From NCBI GenBank assembly GCA_032718475.1, contig JAUCBJ010006872.1, positions 50,001 through 89,494 on the forward strand: DNA of 39,494 bases, given 5' to 3'. The position numbers and the translations under genes are program-made. The stretch is from Nemertoderma westbladi (lineage: Eukaryota; Xenacoelomorpha; Nemertodermatida; Nemertodermatidae). Shown here piece by piece: positions 1-8,723 of this stretch; the stretch's first letter is position 1; every line of letters starts with the position of its first letter. The notes beneath the pieces are model-generated. The model saw only the letters and a program-made list of their open reading frames with translations, was not told where the DNA came from and searched no databases.

Positions 1-481
1 TACCGGTACCGTACTGTAATCCTGTAGTCTCCTAGCAACCAGCTGATGCCAAGCCTAATAATTTTTGGGTAGATTAATTCATTATAACTATTATAACTAT
101 AACTATGATATATTTATTATAACCCCACGCAAATTCAACTTTGGGAAAATTTCTAAACTTTTGCCAGACTACATATGTACCAAGTTTGGATATATTTTAT
201 CGAGATTTGGCTGAGTTATTAACGTTTAAAATTGGACACAACAGAGCAACAGACACACCGATTGAGTAAGTGGTACCTACCTGTATGCTAAGCTCGCTTA
301 CTTTCGCCCCACAAAGTTAACAATAATTCAGGAATACAAAGTTGTAAAACAACCAACCATATCTATTAATATCATATTATTCTTCTATAGAGATGCTAGC
401 GACCATCAGCTGATATTTTATTTATTTATTTGTATATGAATTATTCAATGTAGGAATACAGTAATATATAATACTTTTTAG
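1..481. other. Non-coding, probably intron upstream of the first visible channel exon
   Basis: No exon is recognised here. The stretch ends in an acceptor (TACTTTTTAG, AG at 480-481). At about 125-265 there is a decayed block of the kind often found at LINE 3' ends in invertebrates: an ACCAAGTTTGG word, then GAGATTTGGCTGAGTTATTAACG, then an ACAGAGCAACAGACACAC stretch. I read it as a transposon tail, but no coding part is left to assign a family. Exons for the signal peptide and most of the ligand-binding domain must lie further upstream, outside the window. Confidence 0.45.
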
Positions 482-610
482 TTATCAGCGGCGTAGAGAT
501 CGAATCATACTGGTTGAATGTTGAGAATCTCACTTGGGAATTCCACAGCATCAAAGGATTCAATAATCCTGATTACAAGTTGCTTTCTTATAGATTTACT
601 GATGGCACAA
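482..610 (+). CDS. Cys-loop ligand-gated anion channel subunit, first visible exon (end of extracellular domain)
   Basis: The exon enters with two bases of a split codon and reads 42 codons from ISGVEIESYW to YRFTDGT, plus one base. It lies between an acceptor TTTTTAG and donor GTGAGT (611). It contains an N-glycosylation sequon (Asn-Leu-Thr) and the run LTWEF, in the place where glycine/GABA-A-type receptors have the beta-strands of loop F to loop C ahead of M1. No cysteine is present, so the second disulfide of glycine receptors is absent from this part. The last base (A) joins AC of the exon at 2381 to give Asn, keeping the frame into M1. Homologues are pentameric chloride channels of the plasma membrane. 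The exact ligand class (glycine, GABA, glutamate, histamine or orphan) cannot be told from this half of the protein. Confidence 0.75.
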
Positions 611-867
611 GTGAGTTGTTGTATGAATTATTATGATACTGATTGCTGAATATGCCATCTACTAGTTTATTGATGATTGAAATTTATTATAAATTACATT
701 ATTGCAAAATTTAAATAATCTTTCTCCAATTGGAAGGCATTTATTTAGTTGGATGACTCAATGCTGGTTGAGCCTTATTGAGAGCTTTCACATTTTCAAT
801 AGTAGAGTTTGTGTGTTTTGGAAACCAAACTTCCTCTGGGCCTTGGTAATTTACTCCTTTAGGTCGG

Positions 868-1653
868 TTATATTGAAAAATATCGAGAGTAAAAATAACG
901 CGAGTATAAACATTGAGTGTTGAAAAACATCGATAATATCGAGTGTTCAAAAAATATAGAGAGTTAATCGAGAGTGAAAATACCGAGAGTAAAAATATCG
1001 AGAGTTATAAAAATATCAAGAGTAAAAATATCGAGAGTAAAAATATTGAGAGTAAAAATATCGAGAGTAAAAATATCGAGTATTGAAAAATATCGCGAGT
1101 AAAAATATCGAGTGTTGAAACATATCTAGAGTAAAAATATCGAGAGTAAAAATCGAGAGTAAAAATATCGAGAGTAAAAATATCGAGAGTAAAAATCGAG
1201 AGTAAAAATATCGAGAGTAAAAATATCGAGAGTAAAAATATCGAGTGTTGAAAAATATCGAGAGTAAAAATATCGTATGTTGAAAAATATCGAGAGTAAA
1301 AATATCGAGAGTAAAAATATCGAGAGTAAAAATATCGAGAGTAAAAATATCTAGAGTAAAAATCGAGAGTAAAAATATTGAGAGTAAAAGTATCGAGTGT
1401 TGAAAAATATCGAGAGTAAAAATATCGTATGTTAAAAAATATCGAGAGTAAAGATATCGAGAGTAAAAATATCGAGAGTAAAAATATCTAGAGTAAAAAT
1501 ATCGAGAGTAAAAATATCTAGAGTAAAAATATCGAGAGTAAATATATCGAGAGTAAAAATACCGAGAGTAAAAATACCTAGAGTAAAAATATCGAGAGTA
1601 AAAATATCGAGTGTTGAAAAATATCGTGAGTAAAAATATCGAGAGTAAAAAGA
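868..1653. repeat. 15-bp minisatellite (AAAAATATCGAGAGT)n in the first visible channel intron
   Basis: About 50 copies of a 15-bp unit, AAAAATATCGAGAGT, with recurrent variants: CTAGAGT, CGTATGTTG, CGAGTGTTG and a shortened AAAATCGAGAGT. The left edge (868-1010) is more degenerate than the centre. Open frames across it encode only a Thr-Leu-Asp-Ile-Phe repeat on the minus strand and are not genes. The array lies wholly inside the intron from 611 to 2380. Confidence 0.9.
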
Positions 1654-2050
1654 TGGCATTTTTTAGTGAGAATTTTATTTAGAATTATTGGACATTATTG
1701 CAGTGCATGGGTTACAACAGGGCAAGTGCATATACAGTACATGGTATTAATACACCTTGGGTACCCATTGACCATATTTTTTATACCGGTACTACTGTAG
1801 CTAGTATTTTCTATTTTTTTATAAATATTATAGAAGATGTGCTTGCTATCAATTTTGATAAATGTTTTTGTTCTAGAACACATTTTTGTGGTTCTAGATC
1901 ACATTTCCAATTTTTTATACTAGCTAGTATTCTCTACTTCTTTTTATAAAGGATGAATTATCTTTTTATAACTTTTTCTATATCTTATATATCTTATATA
2001 TATACTGTATATCTTCTATATCTATAACTTTTTTATACATTTTTATCAAA
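1654..2050. other. AT-rich intron spacer between direct and inverted minisatellite arms
   Basis: No coding signal. Short internal echoes are visible, such as two ACTAGCTAGTATT-like words near 1796 and 1918 and two GTTCTAGA words near 1869 and 1892. The stretch would form the loop if the 15-bp array and its reverse-complement relic (2051-2175) paired. Confidence 0.5.
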
Positions 2051-2175
2051 AAAATTGTTACTCTCAATATTTTTACTCTCGATATTTTGACTCTTGATAT
2101 TTTCGATACTTTTTCATCTCTTGTTATTTTTACTGCTCGATAATTGTACTCTCGATATTTTTCAATCTCGCTTTC
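2051..2175 (-). repeat. Inverted relic of the 15-bp minisatellite
   Basis: Reads TTACTCTCAATATTTTT, ACTCTCGATATTTTG, ACTCTTGATATTTTC and later TACTCTCGATATTTTT. These are reverse complements of the AAAAATATCGAGAGT unit of the array at 868-1653. Roughly six degenerate units are present. About 200 further bases without features separate it from the M1-M2 exon. Confidence 0.7.
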
Positions 2176-2380
2176 TATAATCTTAAATATCACTATTTAG
2201 TTATATGCTGTGCGATATTTAACCCTGATAATACTGATGATGTGTCTGAATAATTAGTGTGAGAGAACAACAATCCAGAACTGAAGTATCACATCCATAG
2301 CAAACTTATTTTGCACTACACAATAGCACAAAGATACGGTGTCTTGAAGTGTATTAATCTATTAATTACTTTGTTTACAG

Positions 2381-2552
2381 ACCCAGAGACATTTATTGAG
2401 GCTGTTATATTTTCTCAACGCCGTGCTTTCAACTACATCATTACAATGTACTTACCTGCTGTGTTTGCTAGTGCCGTTAGTTGGGTAATCTTCTGGATAG
2501 ATGTGGAACACATTTCTGCTCGGGCATCCCTCTCAATGATGACAATGCTGTG
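2381..2552 (+). CDS. Cys-loop anion channel, exon with pre-M1, M1 and the first half of M2
   Basis: The exon runs from an acceptor TTGTTTACAG to donor GTAAGT (2553) and encodes PETFIEAVIF to MMTML plus a split Cys codon. It aligns without gaps to the M1 helix (YIITMYLPAVFASAVSWVIF, matching the IQMYIPSLL...SWVSFW pattern of glycine receptors), the M1-M2 turn and the pore helix. The base of M2 reads Ser-Ala-Arg at -2' to 0', where most anion channels have Pro-Ala-Arg. Ala at -1' instead of Glu predicts anion selectivity. Counting from Arg 0', 6' is Met (usually Thr), 9' is the conserved gate Leu and 10' is Cys, completed across the intron. Intron phases at both ends fit the neighbouring exons. 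Confidence 0.9.
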
Positions 2553-3580
2553 GTAAGTGAATCTCCCCCTTTTTTATTTATGCGATCATATCAATTTATG
2601 ATGAATCCAAGAAAGTTTTCTTACTCCAGATGAAGACAACGACTCATTTGAAGTTATGTGCAGCATCCTTCAAGGGAGGGACACATTAAACTAGTTGACC
2701 AATGACCATAATTCTTAGGAGGTTGTAATATTTACACCGGTGGCATAAGCCGTGATATTTGTCATATATATTTGGTTATGCCAGTTATTGGAGGGAGCTT
2801 ACAGTAGTCGATGCTACCATTACCATGTCGTGTACTAAAGCTTGTTGAAGACGTATTCATTGGAAATAGGCCTATATTCAGCCATAAAAGCTATACAATA
2901 CCAGAAAACAACCGACTTTCTGTGCAGAAGTGCCTTTGTTGTTCGATGGCAGTCCACATGGCTGATCACATATTGTTACACTGGGTCCAAAGTATAAGCA
3001 ATTATGAAGGCATTACAGAATAGAGGCATTTTAATTGCCAAAACCCAGCCCTACCAATCAATACTCCCATTTTAGAACCAGTCATTGAAATCACAGGGAT
3101 GTAATCCATCCTTTCATGCCTTGTATAATATTGTGGCCATCCTTTCATGCCTTGTATATTGTGGCCAACCTTTCACAACCTTGAATTATGGCGACCTGTT
3201 GACTACGGTTTCGCTAGATAGTAGATAGGGAAAGTGGGAATCCCTTTCATCCATTCATGCGCGCCACTAATTAGATGGCGAGGTTTTTGGCAATTTTTTT
3301 TTCCGCCTACTGGATATCACTCCACAGACCGGTATAATCGCATGTCCCTACTGTACTATTTCCTTGCACCATTGAGACCTACAGTACAACCAGTATGGCC
3401 CTCAGTACAAAACAAACCACAGGTCCCCTGTGCCCCATCTCGACTGCCATCCATCATCAGTTTAAGCTTGGGTTTCTACATTGGTTAAAGTTCCAATATA
3501 CTTCTTTGCCAGTAGGCTCATTCCACGGAATTACCCTTCCGCGTAAAGGGTTTGAGGCTTATATAGGCCCTATCGCCGCG
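2553..3580. other. Intron, left part; no gene seen
   Basis: No exon or conserved coding run is seen. A 28-31-bp direct repeat lies at 3106-3191 (separate entry). From about 3234 to 3580 the base composition becomes more even and there is a GCGCGCCACTAATTAGATGG word. This may be an unrecognised repeat, but I find neither inverted ends nor a second copy in the window. Confidence 0.45.
3106..3191. repeat. Three-copy direct repeat, 28-31 bp
   Basis: CCATCCTTTCATGCCTTGTA followed by TAATATTGTGG (3106-3136), then the same with a 3-bp deletion (3137-3164), then a diverged third copy starting CCAACCTTTCACAACC (3165-3191). It is an intronic tandem repeat of no evident function. Confidence 0.75.
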
Positions 3581-4626
3581 TTAATGTTTTAGTCGCTGTT
3601 CCAGCTTGGAAGGACCTCCACATTCACCAACCTTCTCCGACCGAGATTTAGGTTTCAACCCTTTAAACCTAGTTCTTTCAGGCGAGTTTTGGCGGTTGGC
3701 CATCATCTCAAGTAGTTGGTGCTTGCAAGTCCTGCACTCGTCATCGAACCATGGTTTATTGTGGTGGTCTGAGACTTTATTGGGGGGGCATGACGCAGAG
3801 TTTATTGTTTCTGTTAGGTGTGCTGTCGCTGCGTCGATGTCTTCCTTTTCTAAGAAGAATTCGATCATGTCTTCATTAAGTTCCTGCTCAAGGCGGTTAA
3901 GGTTTAGAGTCCTGCTACTTCGAAAAACAGGTTCTGGGTTACATTCACCATTTTCTTTGGAAAATCTTTTTTTTTCTCCATTGATAGATGCATTTTCTGG
4001 TGCTTCCTGATAGGATTGCTCTCTAAGCTGACCGTGATGTTTGTGCATCGGTGGGAAGTGGGGTTTCTTATATAGAGAAGATCTATAGTACTCTCGCCCT
4101 GGGGAGAGATATATGTCTTTAATTTCGGATTATTGAGTAACTCGAACCCAATATCTTGGAGTGATTCTGTCAGGTCGTTTCCCCTATCCCCCGAATCGAT
4201 CCGACAGTTGAAATCCCCACCAAGAGTTATTGTGTCATCAGCATCTGTGTATGTTAGTGATTCGTTTATTGCAAATATTACTTCTTCTACAGGAGTGTCG
4301 GGGGTAAAATAGAAGACAATATAAATTCCAGCCATTGTCTTAATTGCCATGTATTCATTAGTTTTGATAAGTAGTTGAGGATCTAATTTTGGAACAGCTA
4401 GGACAATTAGACCTCCAGATGGGCGGCCATATTGATTCTTTTTTGCTGGTTGGACGAAAGGTTTATATGGGGCGCTGCAAATATTTTCTTCTACTTGAAA
4501 CGTTTCGGTTAGTAATAGTATGTCAGAGTTACTAAATAGTTCTTTAGGGTTTAGATTTGTTTGTAGGTAGTTCCATCCTTCCACATTCCACAGCGAAACA
4601 TTGATTTTACTTTTAGAGATTGGTTG
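3581..4626 (-). pseudogene. LINE ORF2 fragment: APE-type endonuclease and start of linker, frameshifted
   Basis: This family nicks target DNA to prime reverse transcription. Visible motifs in order are VSLWNVEGWN (start of the fold), ILLLTET with the catalytic Glu, GRPSGGLIVL, LGGDFNCRID with the catalytic Asp and Asn, and STIDLLYIR in the place of the SxID motif. Downstream of about 4075 the reading continues only in another frame, starting near 4048 and carrying NKPWFDDECRTCK. At least one frameshift therefore lies between 4048 and 4080. The conserved VSLWNVEGW begins before the first in-frame Met (4584), so that Met is not the natural start. The reading is in the same frame as ORF1, from which it is separated by one TGA. 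Confidence 0.8.
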
Positions 4627-5250
4627 TCAATCCGCTCCATTACCGTCTACACGAGGGGCTGTCGCCGTCACATGTTGGGTTTCCTGGCGGTGGCGGTGTT
4701 GTACCCGCGGGCGTAGGCCAAATGATTCTCTCTCGGCGTTGGTCAATTTGTAGTTTTTAACTGTTATTCCCTCTTCCCAGATCTCGGGGTTCATAATCAT
4801 TTGTCTATGTTCCTGGTCACATATAACGTGGAAAGAACGATACACCGATTCGGGGTGAACTGGGAGTCCACAGATTTGGGTAAATGGGATCTTTTCACAC
4901 TGAAGATACTCTCCCAGAGTTTCCTCGGACTCGTCGAGTGCTACGCGGCCTACGTGGATATGAGCTTTCCGTGGCGGAGGCACCGGGCGGTTCTGGGTGA
5001 GTGATGAGGGTGGTGCTGCAGCATGTAATGAGCTTCCGATTTTAGTTCCACGTAATGTTCGGTGTTCCGTCGGTTGGCGTGAAAGTGACTCCCTAGGATG
5101 CTGGCTTCCTCCCTCTCCGATAGTAACGGGGACGTATGGTGTTGGCGGTCCTGTCGGACCTGGTCTGTTTCCTCTCCTCTGCCGTCGAGTGTGTGCCTCG
5201 AGCCATGGGTTTTGTGAGTTATCGTCGTTCCCGGGTGTTACGGTCGCCAT
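4627..5250 (-). CDS. LINE ORF1 protein, 207 residues
   Basis: An intact frame starting at Met 5250 and ending in TGA at 4629-4627. The first 100 residues are basic, proline-rich and probably disordered. Residues about 100-170 form a compact block (HIHVGRVALDESEETLGEYL to WEEGITVKNYK) with the pattern of the RRM-like ORF1 domain of CR1/Jockey-group LINEs, which ends in a W-x-x-G-(I/V)-x-V motif. No CCHC zinc knuckle is seen. In such elements ORF1 packages the RNA and acts as a nucleic-acid chaperone. The tail is Arg/His/Gln-rich. The stop is followed in the same frame by the endonuclease. It is an element gene, not a host gene, and lies antisense to the channel transcript. Confidence 0.7.
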   Translation of the reverse strand: MATVTPGNDDNSQNPWLEAHTRRQRRGNRPGPTGPPTPYVPVTIGEGGSQHPRESLSRQPTEHRTLRGTKIGSSLHAAAPPSSLTQNRPVPPPRKAHIHVGRVALDESEETLGEYLQCEKIPFTQICGLPVHPESVYRSFHVICDQEHRQMIMNPEIWEEGITVKNYKLTNAERESFGLRPRVQHRHRQETQHVTATAPRVDGNGAD

Positions 5251-5330
5251 CGCAGTGGCATGCGGATCACCAGATCGCTTGTTGTTTCGCTGGGGCGCGT
5301 GGGATATATTTATTAATAATTATAATTTAA

Positions 5331-5551
5331 TTTAATTAATAAAGCATGTCAACCTTACCGGTAGGTATCTACGTACAACAATAGGCCTACATCAAACTCA
5401 AAAACAAGATAACCGACCTATAGAGGTTATCTGAAATCAGAAACAAGTTGACGGCAGTCAGATTGTTAAAGTTATTATTGTTTGTTTAATCGCCACAACC
5501 AGCTACAGGTTGAGGTTCCCATCCTAATAGTTTCGGTTTACTTTGTTACAG
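5331..5551. other. Intron, right part
   Basis: About 220 bases of unremarkable sequence with one ATAGGCCTAC word (5381-5390). It ends in the acceptor CTTTGTTACAG before the M2-M3 exon. Confidence 0.5.
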
Positions 5552-5792
5552 TCAAATCTCAACATCCCAAATAGTGTTTAGCAACCAGCCAACTTCTGAT
5601 TGGTCCGTGACACATGTATACATTTTGGTTTGTATCTTATACAATTTCCTTGTAATTATTATGATGGGCGCTGTTGATTATTTGCGAGTTACTAAAGAGT
5701 CTGCTACACCGGCCTTGGATACCACAGTTAACCAAATTCGGGCAACAAATAGGGTTAATGTCACACGAATTCCAATGGTGAAACACTGCTGG
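5552..5792 (+). CDS. Cys-loop anion channel, exon with end of M2, M3 and the start of the cytoplasmic loop
   Basis: The first base completes the split Cys codon (10' of M2). The exon then reads QISTSQIVFSNQ, the M2-M3 linker, and M3 (THVYILVCILYNFLVIIMM), followed by the DYLRVTKES start of the intracellular loop. I place the donor at GTATGT (5793), after the codons for His-Cys-Trp, because this gives phase 0, which the next exon requires. The frame stays open to a TAA at 5837 and the donors at 5811 (also phase 0) and 5834 are alternatives. The acceptor side is well fixed. A further small loop exon inside the following intron cannot be excluded. Confidence 0.8.
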
Positions 5793-5872
5793 GTATGTAA
5801 TGAACCTACAGTAACTGGAACACGTTTCAGTAGGTAATTAGCAAGTCGTTGATTACTGTAAGAAAAAAAAGG

Positions 5873-8104
5873 TACTGACTACTGACTACTGACTACTGAC
5901 TACTGACTACTGGCTACTGGCTACTGGCTACTGGCTACTGGCTACTGGCTACTGGCTACTGGCTACTGGCTACTGGCTACTGGCTACTGGCTACTGGCTA
6001 CTGGCTACTGGCTACTGGCTACTGGCTACTGGCTACTGGCTACTGGCTACTGGCTACTGGCTACTGGCTACTGGCTACTGGCTACTGGCTACTGGCTACT
6101 GGCTACTGGCTACTGGCTACTGGCTACTGGCTACTGGCTACTGGCTACTGGCTACTGGCTACTGGCTACTGGCTACTGGCTACTGGCTACTGGCTACTGG
6201 CTACTGGCTACTGGCTACTGGCTACTGGCTACTGGCTACTGGCTACTGGCTACTGGCTACTGGCTACTGGCTACTGGCTACTGGCTACTGGCTACTGGCT
6301 ACTGGCTACTGGCTACTGGCTACTGGCTACTGGCTACTGGCTACTGGCTACTGGCTACTGGCTACTGGCTACTGGCTACTGGCTACTGGCTACTGGCTAC
6401 TGGCTACTGGCTACTGGCTACTGGCTACTGGCTACTGGCTACTGGCTACTGGCTACTGGCTACTGGCTACTGGCTACTGGCTACTGGCTACTGGCTACTG
6501 GCTACTGGCTACTGGCTACTGGCTACTGGCTACTGGCTACTGGCTACTGGCTACTGGCTACTGGCTACTGGCTACTGGCTACTGGCTACTGGCTACTGGC
6601 TACTGGCTACTGGCTACTGGCTACTGGCTACTGGCTACTGGCTACTGGCTACTGGCTACTGGCTACTGGCTACTGGCTACTGGCTACTGGCTACTGGCTA
6701 CTGGCTACTGGCTACTGGCTACTGGCTACTGGCTACTGGCTACTGGCTACTGGCTACTGGCTACTGGCTACTGGCTACTGGCTACTGGCTACTGGCTACT
6801 GGCTACTGGCTACTGGCTACTGGCTACTGGCTACTGGCTACTGGCTACTGGCTACTGGCTACTGGCTACTGGCTACTGGCTACTGGCTACTGGCTACTGG
6901 CTACTGGCTACTGGCTACTGGCTACTGGCTACTGGCTACTGGCTACTGGCTACTGGCTACTGGCTACTGGCTACTGGCTACTGGCTACTGGCTACTGGCT
7001 ACTGGCTACTGGCTACTGGCTACTGGCTACTGGCTACTGGCTACTGGCTACTGGCTACTGGCTACTGGCTACTGGCTACTGGCTACTGGCTACTGGCTAC
7101 TGGCTACTGGCTACTGGCTACTGGCTACTGGCTACTGGCTACTGGCTACTGGCTACTGGCTACTGGCTACTGGCTACTGGCTACTGGCTACTGGCTACTG
7201 GCTACTGGCTACTGGCTACTGGCTACTGGCTACTGGCTACTGGCTACTGGCTACTGGCTACTGGCTACTGGCTACTGGCTACTGGCTACTGGCTACTGGC
7301 TACTGGCTACTGGCTACTGGCTACTGGCTACTGGCTACTGGCTACTGGCTACTGGCTACTGGCTACTGGCTACTGGCTACTGGCTACTGGCTACTGGCTA
7401 CTGGCTACTGGCTACTGGCTACTGGCTACTGGCTACTGGCTACTGGCTACTGGCTACTGGCTACTGGCTACTGGCTACTGGCTACTGGCTACTGGCTACT
7501 GGCTACTGGCTACTGGCTACTGGCTACTGGCTACTGGCTACTGGCTACTGGCTACTGGCTACTGGCTACTGGCTACTGGCTACTGGCTACTGGCTACTGG
7601 CTACTGGCTACTGGCTACTGGCTACTGGCTACTGGCTACTGGCTACTGGCTACTGGCTACTGGCTACTGGCTACTGGCTACTGGCTACTGGCTACTGGCT
7701 ACTGGCTACTGGCTACTGGCTACTGGCTACTGGCTACTGGCTACTGGCTACTGGCTACTGGCTACTGGCTACTGGCTACTGGCTACTGGCTACTGGCTAC
7801 TGGCTACTGGCTACTGGCTACTGGCTACTGGCTACTGGCTACTGGCTACTGGCTACTGGCTACTGGCTACTGGCTACTGGCTACTGGCTACTGGCTACTG
7901 GCTACTGGCTACTGGCTACTGGCTACTGGCTACTGGCTACTGGCTACTGGCTACTGGCTACTGGCTACTGGCTACTGGCTACTGGCTACTGGCTACTGGC
8001 TACTGGCTACTGGCTACTGGCTACTGGCTACTGGCTACTGGCTACTGGCTACTGGCTACTGGCTACTGGCTACTGGCTACTGACTACTGACTACTGGCTA
8101 CTGA
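5873..8104. repeat. 2.2-kb heptanucleotide array (CTACTGG)n in an intron
   Basis: About 319 head-to-tail copies of the 7-bp unit CTACTGG. The interior appears perfect in phase and sequence. Only the edges carry the variant CTACTGA: about five units at the left end, and a few mixed with CTACTGG at the right end. Ancestral-looking variants at both borders with a uniform centre are what replication slippage or unequal exchange would leave. The array sits only 80 bases downstream of the donor of the M3 exon. Confidence 0.97.
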
Positions 8105-8214
8105 CCTAGAGCAAAAACGGCTCTAACGATTTTGATGAAATTTTGCATCGACCATGAAAATGGATTTCTAAGGGTACTTGTGAAATCGCGGTTTAAATTA
8201 AAACATCTCAACTT

Positions 8215-8693
8215 GTTTTATTGTATTGTATTGTATTTGCTCTCCATTTAACATATGCACTCGAAATAAAATTGCATACAGAATTGTAAGGTAAATTAAT
8301 ACTCATAGGACATAATGTAATATTAATAAATAATGTGAAACCGGAAAGATTATGTATGTTAGGATTTAGGAGGGAGAAGACCGCCAAGGCGTAAAAGCAC
8401 TAATAGGGGCCCAACTAAAATTAAAGATAAAATTAAAAATACTAATTAGATCTAAAAACCAATTTTACAAACATTCACAACAAATAAAAACATCAAAATC
8501 GTGCAGGTATATAAAATAGGTTAAGAGGTTGCAAATAGGCATATAGATAAATCATAATTAATTAAAACTATACAAATGACTTAAATCTACATTCTTAAGC
8601 AGACGATTGAAAGTGATAACATTCGGCGCATTAACAACATCGTGAGGTAAACTGTTCCAAGTATTTACTGTACGTTGGGAAAAACGGTTATAT
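8215..8693 (-). mobile_element. LINE 3' end, antisense (C-terminus of reverse-transcriptase ORF plus 3' UTR)
   Basis: Read on the minus strand from 8693, the sequence gives QRTVNTWNSLPHDVVNAPN, the motif found at the C-terminus of CR1/L2/Jockey-type reverse-transcriptase proteins, then ITFNRLLKN and a stop (TAA at 8560-8558). About 330 bases of AT-rich 3' UTR follow, ending in a short ATACA-type tandem tail at about 8215-8240, as CR1/L2 elements have. The rest of the element upstream is missing, a normal 5' truncation. The ~110 bases between the heptamer array and this tail show no feature. Confidence 0.7.
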
Positions 8694-8723
8694 TACTAAG
8701 CGGCTTGACTGTATGTATAACTT

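Larger units (their letters stand above)
3581..5330 (-). mobile_element. Non-LTR retrotransposon (LINE), antisense in intron, with ORF1 and endonuclease but no reverse transcriptase
   Basis: On the minus strand the order is ORF1 (5250-4627), then an APE-type endonuclease (from 4626), then the linker that normally precedes the reverse transcriptase, with its NKPWFDDECR motif near 3770. The sequence then stops near 3581-3600 without any reverse transcriptase. LINE copies are usually cut at the 5' end; this one has its 5' half and lacks the 3' half, which points to a deletion or rearrangement after insertion. The GRPSGGL motif and the ORF1 type suggest the CR1/Jockey side of the LINE tree. The clade is not certain. 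Confidence 0.8.

Noticed and set aside
1432-1659. Minus-strand open frame of Thr-Leu-Asp-Ile-Phe repeats
   Set aside because: Pure translation of the 15-bp minisatellite; no flanking coding sequence.
3606-5335. Plus-strand frames at 3606-4010, 4801-5004 and 4997-5335
   Set aside because: They lie opposite the LINE coding strand, which has recognisable endonuclease and ORF1 motifs; the plus frames have none.
5793-5837. Exon extending to the TAA at 5837 as the natural C-terminus of the channel
   Set aside because: The M4 exon at 10628 is a clear family match and needs a phase-0 donor, which GTATGT at 5793 supplies; a truncated isoform remains possible but unsupported.
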